Shown: positions 1-6,201 of the stretch, one piece after another | How positions within the stretch are numbered: position 1 is the first letter of the stretch | How the letters are laid out: the number at the start of each line of letters is the position of its first letter | Assembly (NCBI GenBank): GCA_002693605.1 | Contig: NZQO01000046.1 | Location: 1-12,483, forward strand | DNA length: 12,483 bases | From: Flavobacteriaceae bacterium | GTDB taxonomy: Bacteria > Bacteroidota > Bacteroidia > Flavobacteriales > Flavobacteriaceae | Direction of reading: 5' to 3' | Notes under the pieces: generated by a model | Database searches by the model: none | Told to the model about the DNA's origin: nothing | The model's input: the letters and a program-made list of their open reading frames with translations, nothing else | Program-made: the position numbers and the translations under genes

Positions 1-1100
1 CGGGCGTAGGACTTCAAAAAAAGATTCGCGAAAAGGTTTCGGCCTTCAATGGCGATATTATCATTACCAATTTCGATACCAATTTCAGCAACGACTCCCA
101 AATTCCCATTTCCATGAACCAGGAATTCTATCCCCAATTCAAGGGGGTGGAGGGCATCGAGCATATTCAGGTAACTGCGCTAAAGGGCGGGGTTATCCGT
201 ACCGAGACCGATTTTGAGGGCGTGGTGGTAAAGGGCGTGGGCGAGGACTACCGCTGGACCGCTTTTGAGGAGTACCTGCTGCGTGGCCGACTGCCAAATT
301 ACGCCGAGAATTTGAACGACGAAGTGCTTATTTCAGAATTTTTGGCCAACCGTCTGCAACTGGATGTGGGCGATAGGATGGTGACGTTCTTTCTGAAGGA
401 GGCCGAGAACCTAGAGACACGCAATCTGGGCTTTACCATCGTGGGTATTTACAACAGCGGTTTCCAGCAGTTCGACGCGCAATACGTCCTGGCCGATATT
501 CGCCATATTAGACGCTTGAACAACTGGGAGGACGACCAGGTTGGCGCTTTTGAGCTGTTCGTGGAAGATTTCGATGCGCTCCCATATACCGGCACGGCCG
601 TGTACAACGCTACCGACAGTACCCTGGACACCCAGACCATACGGCAAAAATACGGTTCCATCTTTGAGTGGCTCGACCTGTTCGACTTCAACATAGCGCT
701 CATTATAGGCATTATGGTTTTGGTGGCGGGCATCAATATGATTACGGCGCTATTGGTACTCATCTTGGAACGTACCCAAATGATAGGCATTTTAAAGGCT
801 CTTGGCGGTAGCGATTGGAGCGTGCGCAAGGTATTTCTTTACAACGCTACCTACCTTATCATGGTGGGGCTGTTTTGGGGCAACCTAATTGGGCTGGGAC
901 TGCTGCTGGCACAAAAGTACTTTAAGCTGTTTCCGCTTAATCCCGATACGTACTACGTTAGTGAGGCTCCGGTATATCTGGACCTGGGCTATATTGCCCT
1001 GTTGAATGTGGGCACCTTCTTGCTCTGTTTATGTATGCTATTAATACCCTCGTATATCATCGCAAAAATCTCCCCGGTTAGGGCGATGCGGTTTGAATAG
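1..1100 (+). CDS. ABC transporter permease, LolE/FtsX type (5' end outside window)
   Basis: Inner-membrane permease subunit of an ABC transporter of the MacB/LolC-E/FtsX class; in the Lol branch it helps move lipoproteins out of the inner membrane. The reading frame is already open at base 3, before the first ATG at 114, and that upstream part (GVGLQKKIREKVSAFNGDI) is typical of the segment just after the first membrane helix. The gene therefore starts before the window and 114 is an internal Met. A large periplasmic domain is followed by the C-terminal FtsX domain with three membrane segments, encoded at about 690-770, 825-915 and 985-1065. The motif LERTQMIGILKALGG, the usual coupling helix between helices 2 and 3, and the C-terminal ISPVRAMRFE are family hallmarks. 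A hairpin terminator follows 44 bases after the stop. The family is clear; the exact substrate (lipoprotein or other) is not. Confidence 0.9.
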   Translation, partial: GVGLQKKIREKVSAFNGDIIITNFDTNFSNDSQIPISMNQEFYPQFKGVEGIEHIQVTALKGGVIRTETDFEGVVVKGVGEDYRWTAFEEYLLRGRLPNYAENLNDEVLISEFLANRLQLDVGDRMVTFFLKEAENLETRNLGFTIVGIYNSGFQQFDAQYVLADIRHIRRLNNWEDDQVGAFELFVEDFDALPYTGTAVYNATDSTLDTQTIRQKYGSIFEWLDLFDFNIALIIGIMVLVAGINMITALLVLILERTQMIGILKALGGSDWSVRKVFLYNATYLIMVGLFWGNLIGLGLLLAQKYFKLFPLNPDTYYVSEAPVYLDLGYIALLNVGTFLLCLCMLLIPSYIIAKISPVRAMRFE

Positions 1101-1143
1101 GATTTTGAACTAGACAGTAAACCCTAAAGTATTGGTTTTCGAT

Positions 1144-1186
1144 ACAGGAAAAACCCTGTCCCGTGTACAGGATTTTTCCTGTTTTT
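1144..1186 (+). terminator. Rho-independent terminator, copy 1 of a duplicated hairpin
   Basis: Arm 1144-1159 (ACAGGAAAAACCCTGT) pairs with 1167-1182 (ACAGGATTTTTCCTGT) with one C/A mismatch around a 7-base loop, and runs into a T tract ending at 1186. It ends the permease transcript. Nearly the same sequence recurs at 4232-4272. Confidence 0.8.
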
Positions 1187-1301
1187 ATAATCGGGTATTG
1201 GAATATTCGTTTTTTTTTTTGCTTTATATGGTATTTTAAAAACGTTGCGCAACTGGGTTTGAAGTACAAATGTTTTGTTCTAACCTAAAATTATTTGTAT
1301 C

Positions 1302-2906
1302 ATGAAAAACCGTATTCTGCTTTTTGCTGTACTCACTTTACTATTTATTGCTTGTACGAGCGACAATGACATTCCCCCACCACAGGAGGCTGATAGTAAC
1401 CACGCCTATATTGTTACCAAAACTGTAAGCGGTAGTGATATCCCTGAAATTATTACCTTTATTGAAACCCAAACACAGGGAAGCTTTGCAGTGCGTTTAA
1501 CCAACAGCAGTAACGGCGGCAGAAGTATGGATGATATTGTATTGGCTACCATCGAGACCGACGAGGATGAAGTTTCGAACTTTACCTTCACCGCCACCGC
1601 CGAGGAACCTGGGCCGGGGGTTTCGTTGATCAACTATATCGTTGCCGAAGATGGCAATGGCGGTTTGTACTCTTATATTATACAGTATGTGCCAGATGAA
1701 AATTGGTATTCAGAAAATTCTAGCGATTTTGATATGAGTTCGTATACTGGTAACATATTGGTATATACGGCAGAGGGTGAGCTGGTCAATCTTACCTATT
1801 TTGAGCAAGGTGTAGTAATTTCCAACACCCATCGAAATCCCTGTACTGGCACTACGACTGGCACTGGTACCAGTGGAGGCGGTGGCACTGGCACCGGTAA
1901 CGGAACTGGTACCGGCAACAATCAGACTGGCGGTTCCTCAAACCCCGGAAACGGCAGTGGTACAACGGGGAATACAGGTGGGGGCACTGGTGGACCCACA
2001 ATAATTATCGGTGGTTGCAACTGCGATCACGATTTAAATCCAGATTGTGTATGTGAACATACCAATCCTACAATCATTATTCAACTATTTACTGAGCCAA
2101 TTAATGTTTTTCGGAATCCTTGCGGGCCTATGAACACAAATCCTTGCCAGCGCGCCGTAGGGGATAGCTGTGGTAACCCAACGATTGCCGTGAGTGTGGG
2201 TGAAGGAATTAATCCTATAAATTCAGCTATTGAGGATAATATAATTATTGATTCATTAGATCCCTGTTCGACATATGTAGTAAATTTGTTAAAAATACTT
2301 GACCAAAATGACATTTCAAGAATCCTTCAGCGTTTTGGGACGCCTTCCTCAATTTACGATTGGGAGATAAAGACTGCCGTTCCACCAATAAATCCTACTA
2401 ACGCAGCGGAAACCGATTGGCGAAGGAATGTTGCTGGAAACCCTATAGATTTTGAATATATTACTTATCTTAAACCAACTTATAAAGATCAAGCTACAAA
2501 AATTGCAATAGCGAGAACATTGCTTCACGAAATGTTACACACCTATTTACTAAGTTTGATAGACGATTACACAATCAACAATAATACGGGAATAACCGAT
2601 TTTCCAGTTTTATTCAATGCAATTGTTAATCATTCATACGGCAATAATCCTGAATTATGGCAGCACGAGGCAATTAGCAGAAAATTTATCCATCCTATAC
2701 GAGATGCTCTAATGGAATGGGACGGTCAAGCTCATGACATTCAATACTATGAGGATCTTGCTTGGGGAGCATTGGTTGGCACAATTTCTTTTAATGCACT
2801 TTATCCTCCAGGGTCGGGTAATAGAGCACGAATTATTAATACCAATGCTGCTGAAGATACAAACTCAAACCAAGGTGGGATTGCACCCAAAGGAAATCCA
2901 TGTTAG
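1302..2906 (+). CDS. Lipoprotein with Gly/Thr-rich linker and C-terminal HExxH metallopeptidase-like domain
   Basis: The 534-residue product starts with a lipoprotein signal peptide (basic MKNR, hydrophobic core, lipobox FIAC with Cys18) followed by an acidic TSDND stretch that could favour surface display. Residues 24-180 form a mostly beta-looking domain (VPDENWYSE near its end) that I recall from other flavobacterial lipoproteins, not checked. Residues 181-238 are a low-complexity Gly/Thr/Asn linker. Residues 239-251 contain CNC...CVC. The C-terminal domain has LLHEMLHTYL (H409, E410, H413), the zincin zinc-binding and catalytic signature. A later WQHE (H455, E456) may supply a third ligand. 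The protein ends in GNPC. The next gene overlaps its stop by 7 bases. I infer a secreted or surface metallopeptidase, possibly the effector of a polymorphic-toxin-like pair; an ordinary surface protease is the main alternative. Confidence 0.8.
   Translation: MKNRILLFAVLTLLFIACTSDNDIPPPQEADSNHAYIVTKTVSGSDIPEIITFIETQTQGSFAVRLTNSSNGGRSMDDIVLATIETDEDEVSNFTFTATAEEPGPGVSLINYIVAEDGNGGLYSYIIQYVPDENWYSENSSDFDMSSYTGNILVYTAEGELVNLTYFEQGVVISNTHRNPCTGTTTGTGTSGGGGTGTGNGTGTGNNQTGGSSNPGNGSGTTGNTGGGTGGPTIIIGGCNCDHDLNPDCVCEHTNPTIIIQLFTEPINVFRNPCGPMNTNPCQRAVGDSCGNPTIAVSVGEGINPINSAIEDNIIIDSLDPCSTYVVNLLKILDQNDISRILQRFGTPSSIYDWEIKTAVPPINPTNAAETDWRRNVAGNPIDFEYITYLKPTYKDQATKIAIARTLLHEMLHTYLLSLIDDYTINNNTGITDFPVLFNAIVNHSYGNNPELWQHEAISRKFIHPIRDALMEWDGQAHDIQYYEDLAWGALVGTISFNALYPPGSGNRARIINTNAAEDTNSNQGGIAPKGNPC
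1842..2015 (+). repeat. Low-complexity Gly/Thr-rich coding repeat
   Basis: Degenerate ggcactggt/ggtaccggc-type units encode residues 181-238 of the lipoprotein as short GT, GN and GG runs. It serves as a flexible linker between the N-terminal domain and the cysteine/protease part. Such a repeat could also act as a recombination point, and the drop in G+C begins just after it. Confidence 0.7.
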
Positions 2907-3493
2907 CGAATAATCCCCAAATAAAGTTATATCTACTGTTCTTGGTCCCTATGTTATATAGTTGTGTTAAAATGGGGGCTCACAAAGATGATACCTATGA
3001 AATTATCAATATTCATTTAAGAAGTGAAAACCAAGAGGTTTATGTTTTTAAAGAAATTGTGTGTTGTGGGTTTTTAAGCTCAGATTCAATAACAATTGGA
3101 CCCTTACAAAAAATTGAGAATGTAAAATGCACTACGATTGAATTCAACCAATTGCTAGATGCTATTGGAGACGCAAATGATTCTAAAGTTTTAAGTAGAG
3201 TACCAACCAATTTTAATAAACTCGATAAAAGTTTAGCAAAACCACATTCCAACGCTTATTATATGTCCCTTAATAAAGTATTGAAAAATAGTAAGTTGCG
3301 AAGAGTTGCGCCTATCGATAAAATTTCCGAATATCCCAGTGTTCACCTTTTCATCTACTTTGATAATTCCTACACCTATTCCGTGCTATTTGCAACATAC
3401 TATAAAGCCGATGGAACTTTTACAGAAAAGAGTATTATCTTTTCTAAGATAAAAGGGGACTGGGAGTTATTGGATACTTTTCTATATCCGTGA
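2900..3493 (+). CDS. Small lipoprotein of unknown function, coupled to the upstream effector-like gene
   Basis: The 197-residue product has a lipoprotein signal peptide: a hydrophobic run (LYLLFLVP) and lipobox LYSC with Cys22. The mature part has no domain I recognise. It includes a CCGFLSSDS stretch, a helical middle (FNQLLDAIGDANDSKVLS) and a beta-like C-terminus ending KGDWELLDTFLYP. The ATG at 2900 lies inside the end of the upstream gene, whose stop is 2904-2906, so translation is probably coupled. A small exported protein directly behind a protease-like effector is the position expected of an immunity or inhibitor protein, but this is inference from place only. The gene is AT-rich like the upstream C-terminal domain. 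Confidence 0.75.
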   Translation: MLANNPQIKLYLLFLVPMLYSCVKMGAHKDDTYEIINIHLRSENQEVYVFKEIVCCGFLSSDSITIGPLQKIENVKCTTIEFNQLLDAIGDANDSKVLSRVPTNFNKLDKSLAKPHSNAYYMSLNKVLKNSKLRRVAPIDKISEYPSVHLFIYFDNSYTYSVLFATYYKADGTFTEKSIIFSKIKGDWELLDTFLYP

Positions 3494-3562
3494 GTTTTAA
3501 ACACTCGAAATACTGTTTTTAGAAATCTAAAAATTGGACTGTTTCCCAATTGTAAATTATCC

Positions 3563-3745
3563 TTGAAAATTGTAATTGCCAATATCATTGGACTTGGTAT
3601 GTCACAATGCAACGGTTCGTGGCCAGGCGGCTCAGGTTCGAACCCAGGTTCACTAGTGCAAGAACTTAGGGCAATTGTTCCGAACGCGAATATTTCAGTT
3701 AATAGTTCGGGCGGCACTGCATTCTCAAGTAATAAAAACTGCTAG
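3563..3745 (+). CDS. Short orphan reading frame, possibly a detached C-terminal tip
   Basis: The frame is open from just after the preceding TGA (3491-3493, same frame) to the TAG at 3743-3745. Only weak starts exist: TTG at 3563 or ATG at 3599. The sequence has no signal peptide or complete domain. It contains WPGGSGSNPGS and ends NSSGGTAFSSNKNC. The small secreted-protein gene follows after 6 bases. The ending loosely resembles that of the 1302-2906 lipoprotein (TNSNQGGIAPKGNPC): both have an Asn/Ser run, GG, then a final Cys. I infer a relic or swap-in tip of a related effector, but the resemblance is short and may be chance. A non-coding spacer is also possible. Confidence 0.35.
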   Translation: MKIVIANIIGLGMSQCNGSWPGGSGSNPGSLVQELRAIVPNANISVNSSGGTAFSSNKNC

Positions 3746-3751
3746 TTAATT

Positions 3752-4195
3752 ATGAAATATTTATTTGTGTTGATTTTGTCAATTATTGGCAAGTGTTATG
3801 GCCAATTTACACCTACAATTATTACAGAATTCGTTGAAGAATTTATAATTGCCAAGAATAAACCAGATTATTCAAAATTAGAGCACTACTTGGTACTACG
3901 AGAAGACTTGCAGTCAGGAACTGTTGAGTTGGTAAAAACTTATATCGAAGATTTTAACAATGAACTTTCAGCGCTCAAAGATTATAGGATAGTGCCTAGG
4001 TTAGAGTTGCACAACGATTTACTTGAAAATAAAAAGATAATCTATAATGGTGAGGGAAGAGTGTTTTACTTAGTTTCCGGGAATGAAGTTAAGATGTTTT
4101 TTATCCTGGAAAACAACAAAATCATTTCTTTTTTCGGACATTTTCAGAAACGGGAAAATGAAATGGTCTATCCAGTTATGTTACCTAATTTATGA
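3752..4195 (+). CDS. Small secreted protein of unknown function
   Basis: The 147-residue product begins with a Sec signal peptide (MKYLFVLILSIIGKCYG), with likely cleavage before Gln18, so it is predicted to be periplasmic or secreted. There is a Cys15 but no good lipobox. The mature protein has an amphipathic helical N-terminal half (EFVEEFIIAKNKPDYSKLEHYL) and a beta-rich C-terminal half (GRVFYLVSGNEVKMFFILENNKIISFFGHF). This alpha+beta arrangement could be a small cystatin- or NTF2-like fold, which I cannot confirm. It lies 6 bases after the orphan frame and before the second hairpin terminator. By position it could be the second immunity-like protein of the cassette. Confidence 0.7.
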   Translation: MKYLFVLILSIIGKCYGQFTPTIITEFVEEFIIAKNKPDYSKLEHYLVLREDLQSGTVELVKTYIEDFNNELSALKDYRIVPRLELHNDLLENKKIIYNGEGRVFYLVSGNEVKMFFILENNKIISFFGHFQKRENEMVYPVMLPNL

Positions 4196-4231
4196 TACAT
4201 ATCGAATAAATTAGAAGCTGAACATTAGAAT

Positions 4232-4272
4232 GGAAAAATCCTGTCTCCCGTACAGGATTTTTCCTGTTTTTT
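4232..4272 (+). terminator. Rho-independent terminator, copy 2 of a duplicated hairpin
   Basis: Arm 4232-4244 (GGAAAAATCCTGT) pairs perfectly with 4252-4264 (ACAGGATTTTTCC) around a 7-base loop, followed by TG and six T. It closes the cassette transcript. Its second arm and tail are identical to those of the hairpin at 1144-1186. Confidence 0.8.
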
Positions 4273-4302
4273 ATATTTAGCTAGAGCAAGACAATAATCT
4301 TT

Positions 4303-4318
4303 GTTATAGATTTATAAC
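4303..4318. promoter_or_regulatory. Perfect inverted repeat, possible operator
   Basis: GTTATA-GATT-TATAAC is a 6-base perfect inverted repeat with a 4-base centre, placed 18 bases before the ATG at 4337. It sits in the only intergenic space between the cassette terminator and the next gene, where a regulator could bind. AT-rich chance palindromes of this size are common, so the functional call is weak. Confidence 0.25.
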
Positions 4319-4336
4319 ATGTTAACTGAAAAACGT

Positions 4337-4607
4337 ATGAAACCGGATTTAAAAAAAAAGGTTGAGCCTTGGTATTTTTGGGATAACCATTTTGGCCTTT
4401 GTGATAAACCAGGGGAACCCTGCCCCTTGGCTACGATGGCTTAGCATTTTAATGGTAGCTGTAGCCGTCTTAGCCTATATTATATTCCTGTTTTTCGTAG
4501 GTGCGCCCCGTACAAAAGAGAGTTCGCGAAGGGAGCTTTGGTATATTTCTGCCATGATCGTAATAGCGATACTCTTTTATTTCTTGGGCATGAACCTTTC
4601 CCTGTAA
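4337..4607 (+). pseudogene. Small three-helix membrane protein, frame broken at a run of nine A
   Basis: The frame that is open to 4607 encodes three hydrophobic segments: LGIFGITILAFVIN, a long WLRWLSILMVAVAVLAYIIFLFF, and LWYISAMIVIAILFYFLGM. Within that frame the only start is TTG at 4362, inside the first helix. The ATG at 4337 (or in-frame ATG 4319) reads MKPDLKKK and then shifts out of frame at the A run 4351-4359, ending at a TAG near 4440. Removing one A joins the two as MKPDLKKRLSLGIFG, a normal basic N-terminus ahead of a first helix, giving 89 residues. The gene is therefore frameshifted, phase-variable, rescued by slippage, or a homopolymer sequencing error. I do not recognise the family. 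Confidence 0.55.
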
Positions 4608-4690
4608 TCCTGCATTATATTAGTCTACGGGCTAACAGTGTCCTTAAAAAATATAGTCCCCATTCGGCTAGCGGTTCCTGTTCCATTTTG

Positions 4691-4698
4691 TACCTTTG
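4691..4698 (+). promoter_or_regulatory. Bacteroidota-type -7 promoter element
   Basis: TACCTTTG matches the Bacteroidota sigma factor -7 consensus TAnnTTTG. It lies 52 bases before the ATG of the PLP synthase gene, a normal leader length. I see no clear TTTG -33 element at the usual distance, so the call rests on the -7 box and position. Confidence 0.5.
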
Positions 4699-4749
4699 CG
4701 CGGTCAATTTTCCGAAGAAAAACACCTCGGAATAGTACCGTTTAAAACT

Positions 4750-5730
4750 ATGGAATACGCAAAGAATATTTTGGAAACCATCGGCAATACCCCCTTGGTA
4801 AAGATAAACAAATTGGCGGCAGAGATCCCCGGTCTGGTCTTGGCCAAGTACGAGACATTTAACCCCGGCAACTCGGTAAAGGACCGCATGGCGGTAAAAA
4901 TGATCGAAGATGCCGAGGCAGACGGCCGCCTAAAGCCGGGCGGGACCATCATTGAGGGTACCAGCGGCAATACCGGTATGGGTCTGGCACTCGCGGCCAT
5001 TGTAAAAGGCTATAAAATGGTGTGCGTTATTAGCGACAAGCAGAGCAAGGAAAAGATGGACATTCTTCGCGCCGTGGGCAGCGAAGTGGTAGTATGCCCT
5101 ACCGATGTAGCTCCAGACGACCCCCGCTCGTACTATTCCACCTCCAAACGCTTGGCCGAGGAAACCCCCAACAGCTGGTACGTAAACCAATACGATAACC
5201 TGAGCAATGCCAAGGCCCATTACGAAAGCACGGGCCCCGAAATTTGGAAACAGACCAACGGCAAGGTGACCCATTTTGTGGTAGGCGTGGGCACCGGCGG
5301 AACCATAAGCGGGGTTGGCAAGTACCTGAAGGAACAAAATCCGAACGTTAAGATTTGGGGCATCGATACCTATGGAAGCGTTTTCAAGAAATACCACGAG
5401 ACCGGTATTTTCGATGAGAATGAAATCTATCCTTATATTACCGAAGGTATTGGCGAGGACATCCTTCCCAAGAACGTAAATTTTGATATCATCGATGGTT
5501 TCACGAAAGTAACCGATAAGGATGCCGCTATATACACCCAAAAACTCGCCAAGGAAGAGGGAATGTTCTTGGGCAACTCGGCCGGGGCCGCTATGAAAGG
5601 TTTGCTGCAACTAAAGGAACATTTTAAAGAGAACGATGTAATTGTGGTGCTATTTCACGATCACGGAAGCCGTTATGTAGGTAAGATGTACAATGACGAA
5701 TGGATGCGCGCCCAGGGCTTTATTGAATAA
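4750..5730 (+). CDS. PLP-dependent beta-synthase: cysteine synthase / cystathionine beta-synthase family
   Basis: Cytosolic fold-type II PLP enzyme of sulfur amino-acid metabolism. It condenses an activated serine with sulfide (cysteine) or with homocysteine (cystathionine). The 326-residue product starts MEYAKNILETIGNTPLV. NPGNSVKDR carries the PLP lysine K44; TSGNTG at 71-76 is the substrate/PLP asparagine loop; GVGTGGT at 179-185 binds the phosphate; LGNSAG has S277, which contacts the PLP ring nitrogen. The C-terminal RYVGKMYNDEWM resembles cystathionine beta-synthase (NYMTKFLSDRWM) more than CysK, and there is no CBS regulatory domain. The ATG at 4750 is chosen because the upstream TTG at 4696 overlaps the promoter box. 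The gene is alone between its promoter and a strong terminator. Family certain; exact acceptor substrate uncertain. Confidence 0.9.
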   Translation: MEYAKNILETIGNTPLVKINKLAAEIPGLVLAKYETFNPGNSVKDRMAVKMIEDAEADGRLKPGGTIIEGTSGNTGMGLALAAIVKGYKMVCVISDKQSKEKMDILRAVGSEVVVCPTDVAPDDPRSYYSTSKRLAEETPNSWYVNQYDNLSNAKAHYESTGPEIWKQTNGKVTHFVVGVGTGGTISGVGKYLKEQNPNVKIWGIDTYGSVFKKYHETGIFDENEIYPYITEGIGEDILPKNVNFDIIDGFTKVTDKDAAIYTQKLAKEEGMFLGNSAGAAMKGLLQLKEHFKENDVIVVLFHDHGSRYVGKMYNDEWMRAQGFIE

Positions 5731-5754
5731 GGAACTGTTTTAAAATGTATTTAC

Positions 5755-5787
5755 AACCCGTTCCGTTGCAAATGGAACGGGTTTTTT
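5755..5787 (+). terminator. Rho-independent terminator of the PLP synthase gene
   Basis: AACCCGTTCC (5755-5764) pairs with GGAACGGGTT (5774-5783) around a 9-base loop and runs into six T (5782-5787), 24 bases after the synthase stop codon. Confidence 0.9.
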
Positions 5788-5804
5788 CTATTTTAGGGGA
5801 ACCA

Positions 5805-6164
5805 ATGAGACGTCCCGCCCAGAAATTGTTCAAGTACCTTCGCACCAAACCGCTACCGGCGAATGCGCGGGAAATATTGGCATTAGAGCGTACTAAGTTG
5901 GCAAACGAACGTACCTTGATGGCGTACATTAAGGCGTCGCTGTACCTTTTATTGGGCGGATTGGCATTGCTAGGCTTGGAAGATTTCGAGAATCTCAGGT
6001 GGTTAGGGTACGTGGCGTTGATAGTTTGCGTCGTGTTTCTGGCGGTGGGCATTTTTAGATACTTGCAATTATCGCGACGTCTCTACAAATGGAATCGAAT
6101 TTTATTTACAGATATCCATCCCGAAGATCCCACGGTTAAAAAGCGGAAAGAAGCTTCGGAATAG
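5805..6164 (+). CDS. DUF202 (YidH-like) membrane protein
   Basis: Small inner-membrane protein of unknown function. LALERTKLANERTLMAYIKASLYLL is the DUF202 hallmark: a pair of ERT motifs leading into the first membrane helix. A second helix pair follows (LRWLGYVALIVCVVFLAVGIFRYLQ), then a short basic and charged tail. The frame is open from an ATG at 5745, but that start lies before the terminator hairpin. The ATG at 5805, with AGGGGA 4 bases upstream, gives 119 residues and is preferred. The 17 bases between the T tract and this ATG leave almost no room for a separate promoter, so the gene may depend on read-through or on a promoter inside the hairpin. The DUF2851 gene follows 37 bases downstream. 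Confidence 0.85.
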   Translation: MRRPAQKLFKYLRTKPLPANAREILALERTKLANERTLMAYIKASLYLLLGGLALLGLEDFENLRWLGYVALIVCVVFLAVGIFRYLQLSRRLYKWNRILFTDIHPEDPTVKKRKEASE

Positions 6165-6201
6165 TCTATGGTTAATTACACTCCCCCTAACAAGCATTCA
6201 A

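Larger units (their letters stand above)
1187..4231 (+). other. Putative accessory effector/immunity-like cassette between two matching terminators
   Basis: This stretch holds four reading frames in one orientation: a large lipoprotein with a C-terminal zinc-protease-like domain, a small lipoprotein, a short orphan fragment and a small secreted protein. It is bounded by two almost identical terminator hairpins. From about 2060 to 4195 the DNA is visibly AT-rich: the 60 bases from 3061 have 20 G+C, whereas the 60 bases from 241 in the permease have 35. No transposase, integrase or tRNA gene is present to explain mobility. That it is a unit gained or reshuffled by recombination is an inference from layout and composition. 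Confidence 0.4.

Noticed and set aside
1258..1301. Possible promoter (TTTG, 19 bases, TAACCTAA) before the lipoprotein gene
   Set aside because: The -7 part matches only TA of TAnnTTTG and would leave a leader of a few bases, too weak to call.
1842..2015. Repetitive GGCACTGG-type DNA as a CRISPR-like or satellite array
   Set aside because: The units are irregular, there are no spacers, and the stretch is in frame as a Gly/Thr linker of the lipoprotein.
3516..3551. Two small hairpins (TTTTTAGAAATCTAAAAA and AATTGG...CCAATT) after the small lipoprotein gene
   Set aside because: Stems are short and AT-rich with no T tract after them, so a terminator call is not supported.
3622..3660. T-arm-like stretch (GGTTCGAACCC) suggesting a tRNA gene end or attachment site
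   Set aside because: The would-be T stem has an internal A/A mismatch, no matching 5' acceptor strand is found about 60-75 bases upstream, and there is no anticodon arm. It is more likely coding or spacer sequence; a tRNA remnant cannot be fully excluded.
4538..4735. 65-codon plus-strand frame between the A9 gene and the PLP synthase
   Set aside because: It overlaps the membrane protein gene in another frame, runs across the promoter box, and has no recognisable domain or plausible composition.
4696..4749. Upstream TTG extension of the PLP synthase
   Set aside because: It begins inside the TACCTTTG promoter box, and the extra residues do not resemble the family; ATG 4750 gives the normal N-terminus.
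4930..5610. 226-codon minus-strand frame
   Set aside because: It is the antisense shadow of the PLP synthase, whose motifs are unmistakable on the plus strand.
5745..5804. Upstream ATG for the DUF202 gene
   Set aside because: The extra 20 codons would be read through the synthase terminator hairpin, and family similarity begins well downstream.
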